From Candidatus Borrarchaeota archaeon (GTDB taxonomy: Archaea; Asgardarchaeota; Sifarchaeia; Borrarchaeales; Borrarchaeaceae), in contig JAEORY010000016.1 of assembly GCA_016840645.1 (NCBI GenBank), positions 1 through 21,042 of the forward strand: DNA of 21,042 nucleotides, written 5' to 3'. Each line of letters begins with the position of its first letter. The stretch's first letter is position 1. The notes beneath the pieces were generated by a model. The model had not been told where the DNA came from, did not search any database, and worked only from the letters and a program-made list of their open reading frames with translations. Both the position numbers and the translations under genes were made by a program. Positions 15,134-21,042 of this stretch are shown in pieces.

Positions 15134-15538
15134 TTATCGATAGGATTTTTGGAAGCGCTGTCTCGCTCCTCTGCCACCAAATTTTTTCGGTTCTTTCCTT
15201 CTGGCATCTGAAACAAGAAGCATTCGGTCATACTCTAAGAATTTTCGCTTAATTTCGGGTTTATCAGTCCATTCTGATATGGCTTTTGCTAAGGCGGTTC
15301 TAACAGCATCCGTCTGCCCCATAAACCCTCCACCTCTGACATCAATGTTTATATCAATTTGATTGATAATTTCTGTACCTGCTAGTATCACTGGTTCCAT
15401 AATTTTCCATCTGCATAACTCTGGTTCAAATAGTTCTAAAGGAATCTTGTTTATTCGTATTTTACCCTTACCTGGTCTGATTATAGCCCGGGCAATCGCC
15501 GTTTTCTTTTTTCCTGATGTTAATATAACTTTAGTCAT
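15134..15538 (-). CDS. rps9: Small ribosomal subunit protein uS9
   Basis: This ribosomal protein of the small-subunit head has a C-terminal tail that reaches the P-site tRNA. The 134-residue chain starts [20 protein letters not shown], contains [20 protein letters not shown], and ends with the invariant basic tail [11 protein letters not shown]. The open frame extends upstream to 15649, inside rpl13, but the ATG at 15538 is correct: it lies one base past the rpl13 stop and is preceded by AGAGGG in the rpl13 tail. It is the last gene of the rpoD-rpl18e-rpl13-rps9 operon. rpoN, which often follows, is absent here. Confidence 0.97.
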   Translation of the reverse strand: MTKVILTSGKKKTAIARAIIRPGKGKIRINKIPLELFEPELCRWKIMEPVILAGTEIINQIDINIDVRGGGFMGQTDAVRTALAKAISEWTDKPEIKRKFLEYDRMLLVSDARRKEPKKFGGRGARQRFQKSYR

Positions 15539-15539
15539 A

Positions 15540-15980
15540 TTATTCCCTCTTTGAAGGAGACCATCCAATCTCTTTACATATTTCAGATAGATAGACTTTC
15601 TTTCTGATAGTTTTACATTCAATCTTAGGGAGAGATTCGATTGGAACATCCTTAAGATGTTTTGGTGTGCCCATATACACTTTTAGTCGTTTATATGCTG
15701 TTCTTCCGCGAGGTGTATCCCAAGGTAACATTCCACGTATTATACGACGAAGAAATCTATCAGGCATACGTGGATGTAGTGGTCCTTTCCATGGGGCTGT
15801 TGCAGTCCTTATTTGTAACCTTCCTTTATATTTTCGTAATATGCTTTTTGGATCTCCAGTAATAATGCCTTTTTCTGCATTTATAATAATAATTTTATCG
15901 CCAAGTAGTAATCTTTTTGCAACTAAGCTTGATAATCGACCAACTATTTTATTTTCTGCGTTTATGACCCATTCATTCAT
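15540..15980 (-). CDS. rpl13: Large ribosomal subunit protein uL13
   Basis: This large-subunit protein has 146 residues, starting [18 protein letters not shown]. It includes the family blocks [38 protein letters not shown] and [14 protein letters not shown]. The length is typical of archaeal L13. The start codon is the first of overlapping ATGs in ATGAATGAATGG; the second is out of frame. It is preceded by rpl18e after 65 nt and followed by rps9 after 1 nt. Confidence 0.97.
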   Translation of the reverse strand: MNEWVINAENKIVGRLSSLVAKRLLLGDKIIIINAEKGIITGDPKSILRKYKGRLQIRTATAPWKGPLHPRMPDRFLRRIIRGMLPWDTPRGRTAYKRLKVYMGTPKHLKDVPIESLPKIECKTIRKKVYLSEICKEIGWSPSKRE

Positions 15981-16045
15981 TCTTAGACCACCGAAGGAGA
16001 TTCAGTTAAATTACAAGGATAAATTAAAATTATTTTTCAATTTGA

Positions 16046-16417
16046 TTATGTAATGACCTTAATGTTCGATCCCTTTGGATTTTGTTTTATTAGTTCTTGT
16101 AGAGTAAGGCATTTACCGCCACTAGAGAGTATTTTTTCTCTTGCATGTTGAGAAAAATTTAAAGCTGCAATAGTAACATGATGCAAGAGTTTACCAGATG
16201 ATAATACTTTTCCTGGAACGATTACTATATCATCCTGCTTCGTTAGACGATTTATTTTACTAAGATTAACCTCTACATTTGTTCTACGAGGCTTTTGTAA
16301 ATAGTTGTCGACATCTCTCCAAATGCTAGCATGCCATTTATGTGCACTTCTACGTAAGTATCTTCTTATAGATTGCACATTAGGATTAGTTGGACCTGTA
16401 GATTTCAGATTTTTCAC
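16046..16417 (-). CDS. rpl18e: Large ribosomal subunit protein eL18 (L18e)
   Basis: This archaeal/eukaryotic-specific large-subunit protein has about 123 residues, with STGPTNPNVQSIRRYLRRSA at the N terminus, the central KVLSSGKLLHHVTIAALNFS and a basic C terminus. The start is uncertain. The GTG at 16417 gives MKNLKSTGPTNP and overlaps rpoD by 32 nt, but the GAGGG site sits almost on top of that GTG. A CTG four codons in (LKSTGPTNP) would have better spacing, although CTG starts are rare. Either way the gene is coupled to rpoD. Confidence 0.94.
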   Translation of the reverse strand: MKNLKSTGPTNPNVQSIRRYLRRSAHKWHASIWRDVDNYLQKPRRTNVEVNLSKINRLTKQDDIVIVPGKVLSSGKLLHHVTIAALNFSQHAREKILSSGGKCLTLQELIKQNPKGSNIKVIT

Positions 16418-17237
16418 CCTCTTGAATTACTTCGATTTCTTCTTTGAATGCTTCTGCCTTTCCTTGGAGTATTTCTACAGCTTTTTTCACAATTGTTTCA
16501 GGAGATAATACTCCAGTAGATTCTAAAGAAAACGCAAAAATTCTATTGTCCCATCGTACTTTTATTGCATTAAAATCACATGTATCCTCACATAATTTGC
16601 ATAAAATACAATCTAACATGTTTTGAATAATTAATCTATCTTCTTCTATTCTAAGAATGCTTTTTGGACAACTTTCTACACAATCACCGCATACTGTACA
16701 TTCTTGTGTATTTAGGTCAATAATTGGTATATATTTGTAGGAACATGTCGCCACTGGTTGCCATTTTGCATGTACTTTTCCTTTTCCTAATTGCGCGATT
16801 GCTTCTAATTCTGTGCGTTGACCTTTTGCCAGTTTAACAATAGGTATTAAATCATTTACTGGAACAACCTCAGGGTCTTGCGACACAAGATCCCCTGAAT
16901 ATACAATTACACTATCACCTTGATTATCTATTTCTTTTGCCTCTTTGACTAAAGTTAAGGTCACGGAACATCTCGGACAATTAGTTCCTCCGCACCCGCA
17001 ATCCTGTGGTAAGACAAAAGACTCAAGATCAGTCTTTAGCGGTATTAATCCAAGTCTATGAGCAAATAGTTCATCATACAAAGCGGATGTATTTTCAATG
17101 ATTATGACATCTTCGATGGCTAAAGTAGGTACCTCTGCTATCATAACTCTTCTGAGAGCATTTGCAAAAGAGGCATCTACATCTTCTAATATAAATCGTA
17201 ACATATCTGGTGTCTTTTCAAGTATCTGGACATTCAT
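16386..17237 (-). CDS. rpoD: DNA-directed RNA polymerase subunit D (Rpo3) with two iron-sulphur motifs
   Basis: This homologue of RPB3 / bacterial alpha pairs with Rpo11 to nucleate RNA polymerase assembly. Of its 283 residues, 1-45 (MNVQILEKTPDMLRFILED; FANALRRVMIAEVPTLAIE) and the C-terminal part form the dimerisation domain. A C80-x-C82-x4-C87-x2-C90 set resembles the zinc-like loop of some archaeal D subunits. A ferredoxin-like insert has two complete four-cysteine motifs: C180, C183, C186, C190 and C210, C213, C216, C220, so two 4Fe-4S clusters are possible. The ATG is preceded by GGTGAGAT. In many archaea rps13, rps4 and rps11 precede rpoD; here they are absent. Confidence 0.97.
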   Translation of the reverse strand: MNVQILEKTPDMLRFILEDVDASFANALRRVMIAEVPTLAIEDVIIIENTSALYDELFAHRLGLIPLKTDLESFVLPQDCGCGGTNCPRCSVTLTLVKEAKEIDNQGDSVIVYSGDLVSQDPEVVPVNDLIPIVKLAKGQRTELEAIAQLGKGKVHAKWQPVATCSYKYIPIIDLNTQECTVCGDCVESCPKSILRIEEDRLIIQNMLDCILCKLCEDTCDFNAIKVRWDNRIFAFSLESTGVLSPETIVKKAVEILQGKAEAFKEEIEVIQEGEKSEIYRSN

Positions 17238-17246
17238 AACAATATC

Positions 17247-17447
17247 TCACCAAAGGAAACCGTTAATGAGTTGCTGATCAAATAATATGCCTTTTATTGG
17301 CTTATTCAAATTGAGAGACTTACCTTTCGAATTCTTTTTCTTTAAGAAAGGAGATTTTTTGAATCGCCTATTCGCATCTTGGAGCAAGCATACAAGATTT
17401 ATAACTTTTTCTTTTCTGACTGAATTTCCAATAATTGTAATAGACAC
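17247..17447 (-). CDS. Possible small basic protein upstream of rpoD, unrecognised
   Basis: This 66-codon frame lies nine bases before rpoD on the same strand and has a plausible Shine-Dalgarno (AGGTGA) ahead of its GTG. The product is lysine-rich in the middle (RRFKKSPFLKKKNSKGKS) and I cannot place it in a family; it is not uS11, the common neighbour. An overlapping 71-codon frame on the plus strand (17287-17502) is rich in Phe and Lys mirror codons and looks spurious. The minus frame could equally be chance in an AT-rich leader, so it is listed as weak. The remainder of 17448-17680 holds only promoter-like sequence. Confidence 0.33.
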   Translation of the reverse strand: MSITIIGNSVRKEKVINLVCLLQDANRRFKKSPFLKKKNSKGKSLNLNKPIKGILFDQQLINGFLW

Positions 17448-17639
17448 TCACCTAAATGCAAATTCTCTAAAGTGTTTTCCTTTATTTTTTGTTCTTAACT
17501 AGCGTACTGTTTTCTTAAAACTTCAAACGAACGTCTTTATTTCTAGATTTCGTCTCGTTGAATCTCAGTTTAAAAATGTAAGTCTCAGCATATGTTATTC
17601 TCCAATCAAGAAGCGTCAGCTGGCATACAAAAACGCGGA

Positions 17640-17650
17640 CTTTAAATAGA
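17640..17650 (+). promoter_or_regulatory. Possible TATA box for the GTPase-corrinoid cassette
   Basis: CTTTAAATAGA lies about 36 bp before the GTPase ATG. Transcription from it would begin near 17671, very close to the Shine-Dalgarno-like GTGGTGA (17667-17673), leaving a very short leader. A second AT-rich box (TTTAAAAAT near 17569) is an alternative. Confidence 0.33.
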
Positions 17651-17680
17651 CCGCTATCAAATGTCAGTGGTGAACTGGTA

Positions 17681-18232
17681 ATGGGAATTACACAGTTATC
17701 TAAGACAAAGGTAACTAGTAAGCAAGAAAAAGTATTGAAATTTTTACTAATGGGGCCAGCAGGAGCTGGAAAAAGTACCTTTGGATCTTGTCTTGAGTGT
17801 ATAATTGAGGAAACTCAGTTAAATTCTTCTGGCATATATATGCCGACGCCAGGAGTTGCATTTTATAAGGTGCCCTTGAACAATGGTAAGTGTTATGTTA
17901 ATTGGGAGCTGGGAGGTCAACAGCGCTATCAACCTCTCTGGAGACTCTGGTGGAAAGGAGCAACTGGTGCCTTCTTGATTATTGATTCTTCTAATGAAGA
18001 AGCCTTAGCAGTCGCCAAGAATATACACCAGTTGATTGTAGGTGAATTACGTCTACCATATGTAGTTTGTATTAACAAACAAGATTTACCTAACACATTT
18101 TCTCCTGAGATGATTGCCAGTCATCTTGAAATTAACGATCCCAAAATCATTTTTCCTACTTCCGCTGCAACAGGTGAGAATGTTAAGGAAGCGTTTTTGG
18201 AGTTAGTGCAAAGAACGGAAAAGGAGGCGTGA
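17681..18232 (+). CDS. Arf-like small GTPase
   Basis: This single-domain small GTPase of 183 residues is closest by motif to the Arf/Arl/SRbeta group. It shows G1 GPAGAGKS (25-32), a switch-I PTPG (55-58) comparable to the Arf PTxG, G3 WELGGQQ (75-81) with the Arf-type GGQ and catalytic-position Q80, G4 NKQD (132-135) and G5 TSAA (160-163). The G3 aspartate usually reading WDxGGQ is Glu76 here, a conservative but unusual change at the magnesium-contact position. About 18 residues precede the fold. No transmembrane segment or lipid-attachment Cys tail is seen. It is AT-rich in codon use like the upstream genes, unlike the three genes that follow it only 3 nt later. A role as switch for the downstream unknown protein or methyltransferase is inferred from linkage only. 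Confidence 0.88.
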   Translation: MGITQLSKTKVTSKQEKVLKFLLMGPAGAGKSTFGSCLECIIEETQLNSSGIYMPTPGVAFYKVPLNNGKCYVNWELGGQQRYQPLWRLWWKGATGAFLIIDSSNEEALAVAKNIHQLIVGELRLPYVVCINKQDLPNTFSPEMIASHLEINDPKIIFPTSAATGENVKEAFLELVQRTEKEA

Positions 18233-18235
18233 TTT

Positions 18236-18994
18236 GTGATCGGTGAACCCTTGTTTTTAAATTCCTATCCGTTGCAGGAGTGTGGCATTAAAACAATCTT
18301 GCTCCTCAAGTTCGACATCATGGCAGGACCCTATATTGCTTTTGAGGGCACATGCTCCGAAAGCAAAGTAGCAGAAACTTTAAAGGATCCCATCATTCTG
18401 GCACAGTTCCATATGGGGCTAGCCGAGACCGATGTTGACGTCATAGAAAAGCAGGGCGAACGCATGGTGATTACACGCCGCAACCGGATCGTTGAGAGTG
18501 CCGATGCCAAAGATATTCTAATCTTGATCATTGAGGATGATGTATCCACCGACGAAGCCACCAAACTGGCAAACGAACTGTTGGGACGCACTGGAGGCGA
18601 CCAAAACTATTTACGTAACGAATTGCGTCTTCTCTGTGATAATGTACAACAACTAAAGGACCGTCTGAAACTGCCAATCTCAAAGCCCCTGTTTGTAAAA
18701 AAATCGGATCTTATGAAGGAAGCCGGTATTAAAATCCCGGTCATGACTCCTGAACAAAAAAACAAGGTGTTAAGGGGCAAAATTGCTTCTAAACTGGTGA
18801 ATGATTATCCTATGGACCTGATCACTAACCTGGTACAGGGAGTCAACAACAAGATCACCATCCTCAGTTTATGGAAGTTATACGCTCCTGTCAATATTGA
18901 TCTCTTAGAGGTCTATCAGTTTTTTACCACCCTGAACGAATTGGAGGTATGTCAATTTGAGGAAACCTTTTCTTTCCATTCACGAAGACTCTAA
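18236..18994 (+). CDS. Unknown protein, possible longin/Roadblock-like N-domain and winged-helix-like C-domain
   Basis: I do not recognise this 252-residue protein as a named family. Residues about 18-115 look like an alpha/beta domain beginning with hydrophobic strand KTILLLKFDIMAGPYIAFEG and later strands MVITRRN and DILILIIEDD, followed by a helix. This resembles longin/Roadblock-type folds that sit on small GTPases. Residues about 123-150 are a charged helix, and the C-terminal part (about 190-245; NKITILSLWKLYAPVNIDLLEVYQFFTTL) reads like a winged helix. The GTG start is supported by GGAGG (18222-18226). It is 3 nt downstream of the GTPase and overlaps the corrinoid gene by 38 nt. Its codons are notably C/G-ending, in contrast to the GTPase. 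Confidence 0.7.
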   Translation: MIGEPLFLNSYPLQECGIKTILLLKFDIMAGPYIAFEGTCSESKVAETLKDPIILAQFHMGLAETDVDVIEKQGERMVITRRNRIVESADAKDILILIIEDDVSTDEATKLANELLGRTGGDQNYLRNELRLLCDNVQQLKDRLKLPISKPLFVKKSDLMKEAGIKIPVMTPEQKNKVLRGKIASKLVNDYPMDLITNLVQGVNNKITILSLWKLYAPVNIDLLEVYQFFTTLNELEVCQFEETFSFHSRRL

Positions 18995-19736
18995 ACCCTT
19001 GAAATCCAAAGACGAAGGGGCACCAATCGACTACCATACTAAATTTACTGGTGACACCTTCGAACTCATTACATTATATGAGCAATTACGAGACATGATC
19101 ATCAAAGGAGAGTCACATTTAATTCAAGAACTTTTGTCTCAGTTGTTAGATGCAGATATTGACCCTTTGAGAATCCTTGACATTGTCAGCGACGCTATGA
19201 ACACCGTCGGGCAGCGTTTTTCCACTCGGGAATTGTTTATTGCCGACCTGTGGATGGCTGCTCGCTGTGTCGAACTCATCAAGAACTCCATTGAGCCGTT
19301 AATAAAATCGCAAGGACTCACTACAAAACGGGAGACAATCGTCATGGGAACAGTAGAGGGTGACGTGCATAGCATCGGCCCTAAGATCGTCGAACTGTTT
19401 CTAGAAGGTGCCGGCTATGACGTGGTTAACCTGGGTGTAGACATCTCTCCCGATCAATTTATAGAAGCCATTCAACAGCATCACCCCGTATTTGTGGGGC
19501 TCAGTGCCTGGCTGGACACTACAGCAAACTTCTCCCTAAAGCAGACCATTCAGGCCCTAGATCCACTGCGAACAGAGTATCAATTCAAGATCATAGTGGG
19601 TGGCCCCTCAGTCACCCGCAAGTTTGCTAAAGAGATCGGCGCCGATGGTTATGGCAATAACGCTGAAGAAGCTGTCCAGGCTGTGACCCAGTTGAAAGAG
19701 AAATGCTATTCTTGGGAGTTTCCTGATGACGAATAA
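18957..19736 (+). CDS. Corrinoid (B12-binding) methyltransferase protein, MtaC/MtbC/MttC type
   Basis: This methyl-carrying corrinoid protein accepts a methyl group on a cobalt cofactor from a substrate-specific methyltransferase and hands it to a second one. The 259-residue chain has an N-terminal cap domain (about 40-120, LDADIDPLRILDIVSDAMNTVGQRF) and a B12-binding Rossmann-like domain with D136-V-H138-S-I-G141 (lower-ligand His138), GLSAWLDTT in place of the usual SxLxTT loop, and IIVGGPSVT. The common HDIGKN extension reads HSIGPK. The start is TTG with GGAGGT (18943-18948) eight bases ahead, inside the preceding gene; the nearby ATG at 18949 opens only a 3-codon frame. About 35 extra residues precede the cap. 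The identity of the substrate is unknown. Confidence 0.92.
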   Translation: MRKPFLSIHEDSKPLKSKDEGAPIDYHTKFTGDTFELITLYEQLRDMIIKGESHLIQELLSQLLDADIDPLRILDIVSDAMNTVGQRFSTRELFIADLWMAARCVELIKNSIEPLIKSQGLTTKRETIVMGTVEGDVHSIGPKIVELFLEGAGYDVVNLGVDISPDQFIEAIQQHHPVFVGLSAWLDTTANFSLKQTIQALDPLRTEYQFKIIVGGPSVTRKFAKEIGADGYGNNAEEAVQAVTQLKEKCYSWEFPDDE

Positions 19737-19771
19737 TCAGCGTATGTTGTTAAAACTAATAGGTGAATATT

Positions 19772-21042
19772 ATGGGTTTATTGAAACTGTTAAAATTAGT
19801 CATTAAAGCATCCGTCAAGAATAAATTACGCGGCTTCGGGGTGAAATTAACCCCGCTGGAACGCATCTTGTTGTTTAACTTAAATAAGATCCCTGATCGG
19901 ATAGCAACCATCCTGGCGGTCGCTAATATCCATCCACAATTCGTGGATCCCTCGGTTAGTTGGGTTGACTTACTTCACGACGTCGATAAGAACGTCGAAC
20001 TCACCAAAAAACTTTACAAACGCTACCCCGCCGATACCCTTACCATGCTCTACTGGGGGGGACCATTACTGGGTTCCGGTCTTTACGAAATGGGAGTACC
20101 CTTCCAATTCACGGAATGGAACTATCCCACCAACACCGACAACATCATCAAAATCGCAGACGACATGGATAACATTCAGCCACCAGAAATCGAAGGCTAC
20201 TTCGAAACCTCACTTCAGGTGTTCTGCAAGGTCCAAGAGGAACTGCCTGCCATCATGGTCAGCCCGTTCATCACCTCCACCTTCACACTGGGGTGTTTCC
20301 TACGGTCCACCGAATTACTACTGGAAGACCTTAAATGCTACCAACGCTATATGCAGGCCGATAGCGAACGTGAAAAACGCCAGATCGAGGACTACTGCCA
20401 GAACTTAGGCACGTACCCCACCTTTTTCGTCGACGAAATGAAAAACTACTCCGAGTTGGTATTGACCACCCTCCAACGCTATAAAGAATACGGCATCGAC
20501 CTCACCGGCTGTGTCTTCTGGGAACTCTACGCCAGTCCACCCAGCCTGGATATCGATGAGTTCCTGACATACGTCTACCCCCATATCTACGAGATGTATA
20601 AGAGCGTAAAGCGCTACCACCCGCTGGGCATCACCTATTACCCTGACAGCGTGGAGCGCTGGAGAATACTGTTCGACTATGCCGCCAGCGATAAACAATA
20701 CCTGCCCACCATTTCTCTACCCGCAGCTATCACCTTCCCCATCAACGCCAACGGCGATCTGGAGTGCGATCACCAGGCGATGATCCGGCTATGCAAGGAA
20801 TACGACCAACCCTACACCGCCACCATCCTCCCCTACTTCATGCGGGACGCCAGCAAAGAAGAAATCTACCAAAAGGTCAAAGACATCGCTGAAGCAAGCG
20901 TTCAAGCACATTTACCCGTCTTGATCTCCCCGGCAGCTCTCACCAACGACACCGATCCCGAAAAAGTCGACGTCTTCTTCCAAGCGGTCTGTGAGCACGG
21001 CAACTACACGCTCCCCTTCTACCGGAAACACACCAAACAGCA
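19772..21042 (+). CDS. UroD/MtaA-family methyltransferase, partial (runs off the window)
   Basis: An open frame runs from ATG 19772 to the window end with 423 codons and no stop. The protein begins MGLLKLLKLVIKASV and continues with LTPLERILLFNLNKIPDR, similar to the start of uroporphyrinogen decarboxylase-like methyltransferases such as MtaA/MtbA, which move methyl groups between corrinoid proteins and coenzyme M or other acceptors. The neighbouring corrinoid gene supports a methyl-transfer role rather than haem synthesis. I cannot find the H-x-C...C zinc motif typical of MtaA in the visible part. It is already longer than the usual 340-350 residues. AGGTGA (19761-19766) precedes the ATG. 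Codons are strongly C-ending. Shorter frames in this stretch are spurious. Confidence 0.78.
   Translation, partial: MGLLKLLKLVIKASVKNKLRGFGVKLTPLERILLFNLNKIPDRIATILAVANIHPQFVDPSVSWVDLLHDVDKNVELTKKLYKRYPADTLTMLYWGGPLLGSGLYEMGVPFQFTEWNYPTNTDNIIKIADDMDNIQPPEIEGYFETSLQVFCKVQEELPAIMVSPFITSTFTLGCFLRSTELLLEDLKCYQRYMQADSEREKRQIEDYCQNLGTYPTFFVDEMKNYSELVLTTLQRYKEYGIDLTGCVFWELYASPPSLDIDEFLTYVYPHIYEMYKSVKRYHPLGITYYPDSVERWRILFDYAASDKQYLPTISLPAAITFPINANGDLECDHQAMIRLCKEYDQPYTATILPYFMRDASKEEIYQKVKDIAEASVQAHLPVLISPAALTNDTDPEKVDVFFQAVCEHGNYTLPFYRKHTKQ

Noticed and set aside
17287..17502. 71-codon plus-strand frame upstream of the GTPase
   Set aside because: Its Phe-rich sequence mirrors the Lys codons of the minus-strand frame, and it has no convincing start signal.
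17681..17701. N-myristoylation signal on the Arf-like GTPase (starts MG)
   Set aside because: The residue at position 6 is Leu rather than Ser/Thr, and archaea are not known to have the enzyme, so the MG start is taken as chance.
19965..20408. 147-codon frame inside the methyltransferase gene
   Set aside because: It is in a different frame from the long open frame 19772-21042, its product is Ser/Thr/Pro-rich in the way of an out-of-frame reading of C-rich codons, and it shows no family motif.
20405..20698. 97-codon minus-strand frame at the window end
   Set aside because: It is antisense to the methyltransferase gene and arises from its C-ending codons; no start signal or family motif is visible.
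1..21042. tRNA genes, rRNA genes and CRISPR arrays
   Set aside because: I looked for the T-arm consensus and for regularly spaced repeats in the gaps between genes and saw none; a dedicated tRNA scan could still reveal a divergent or intron-bearing copy.

Overview
The window reads as an AT-rich archaeal chromosome segment, probably from an Asgard-type lineage. The archaeal evidence is direct: a TFB transcription factor, RNA polymerase subunits Rpo10 and Rpo3/D, exosome subunits Rrp41 and Rrp42, CTP-dependent riboflavin kinase, SepRS, archaeal-type ribosomal proteins, and TATA-box-like promoters. The Asgard guess is an inference from a free-standing Roadblock/LC7 protein and an Arf-like small GTPase; no rRNA or other phylogenetic marker settles the lineage.

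Layout. 1-1444: two overlapping genes for TadC/GspF-type membrane platform proteins. 1512-3579: a divergent tRNA-guanine transglycosylase-like gene converging on, and overlapping, a TFB gene. 3580-6780: a regulatory gap with a long inverted repeat, a Roadblock protein and a MutS-related ATPase with an N-terminal HhH region. 6781-7189: a compositionally foreign, hairpin-rich stretch resembling an IS200/IS605-type remnant or its guide-RNA-like part. 7190-12929: a small membrane protein, HTH-riboflavin kinase, SF1 helicase, phosphoseryl-tRNA synthetase, and an endonuclease V homologue with altered catalytic positions. 13056-15060: rpoN, rrp41 and rrp42. 15134-17237 (minus strand): rpoD, rpl18e, rpl13, rps9. 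17681-21042: a tight cassette of Arf-like GTPase, an unknown longin/Roadblock-like plus winged-helix-like protein, a corrinoid protein, and a UroD/MtaA-type methyltransferase running off the window.

The most striking observation is in rrp41. The reading frame is broken by a 32-nt segment (13712-13743) with stops in all three frames. Removing it restores the family motif [15 protein letters not shown] exactly. Its two borders fold by eye into a bulge-helix-bulge, the substrate of the archaeal RNA splicing endonuclease, with three-base bulges, a 4-bp central helix and flanking helices, and the usual cut positions give exactly that product. This is a strong candidate for a minute intron in an archaeal protein-coding gene.

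A second possible system is the 17681-21042 cassette, where a signalling-type GTPase and an unknown partner are translationally linked to corrinoid methyl-transfer proteins. The composition changes sharply from AT-rich to C-ending codons just after the GTPase gene.
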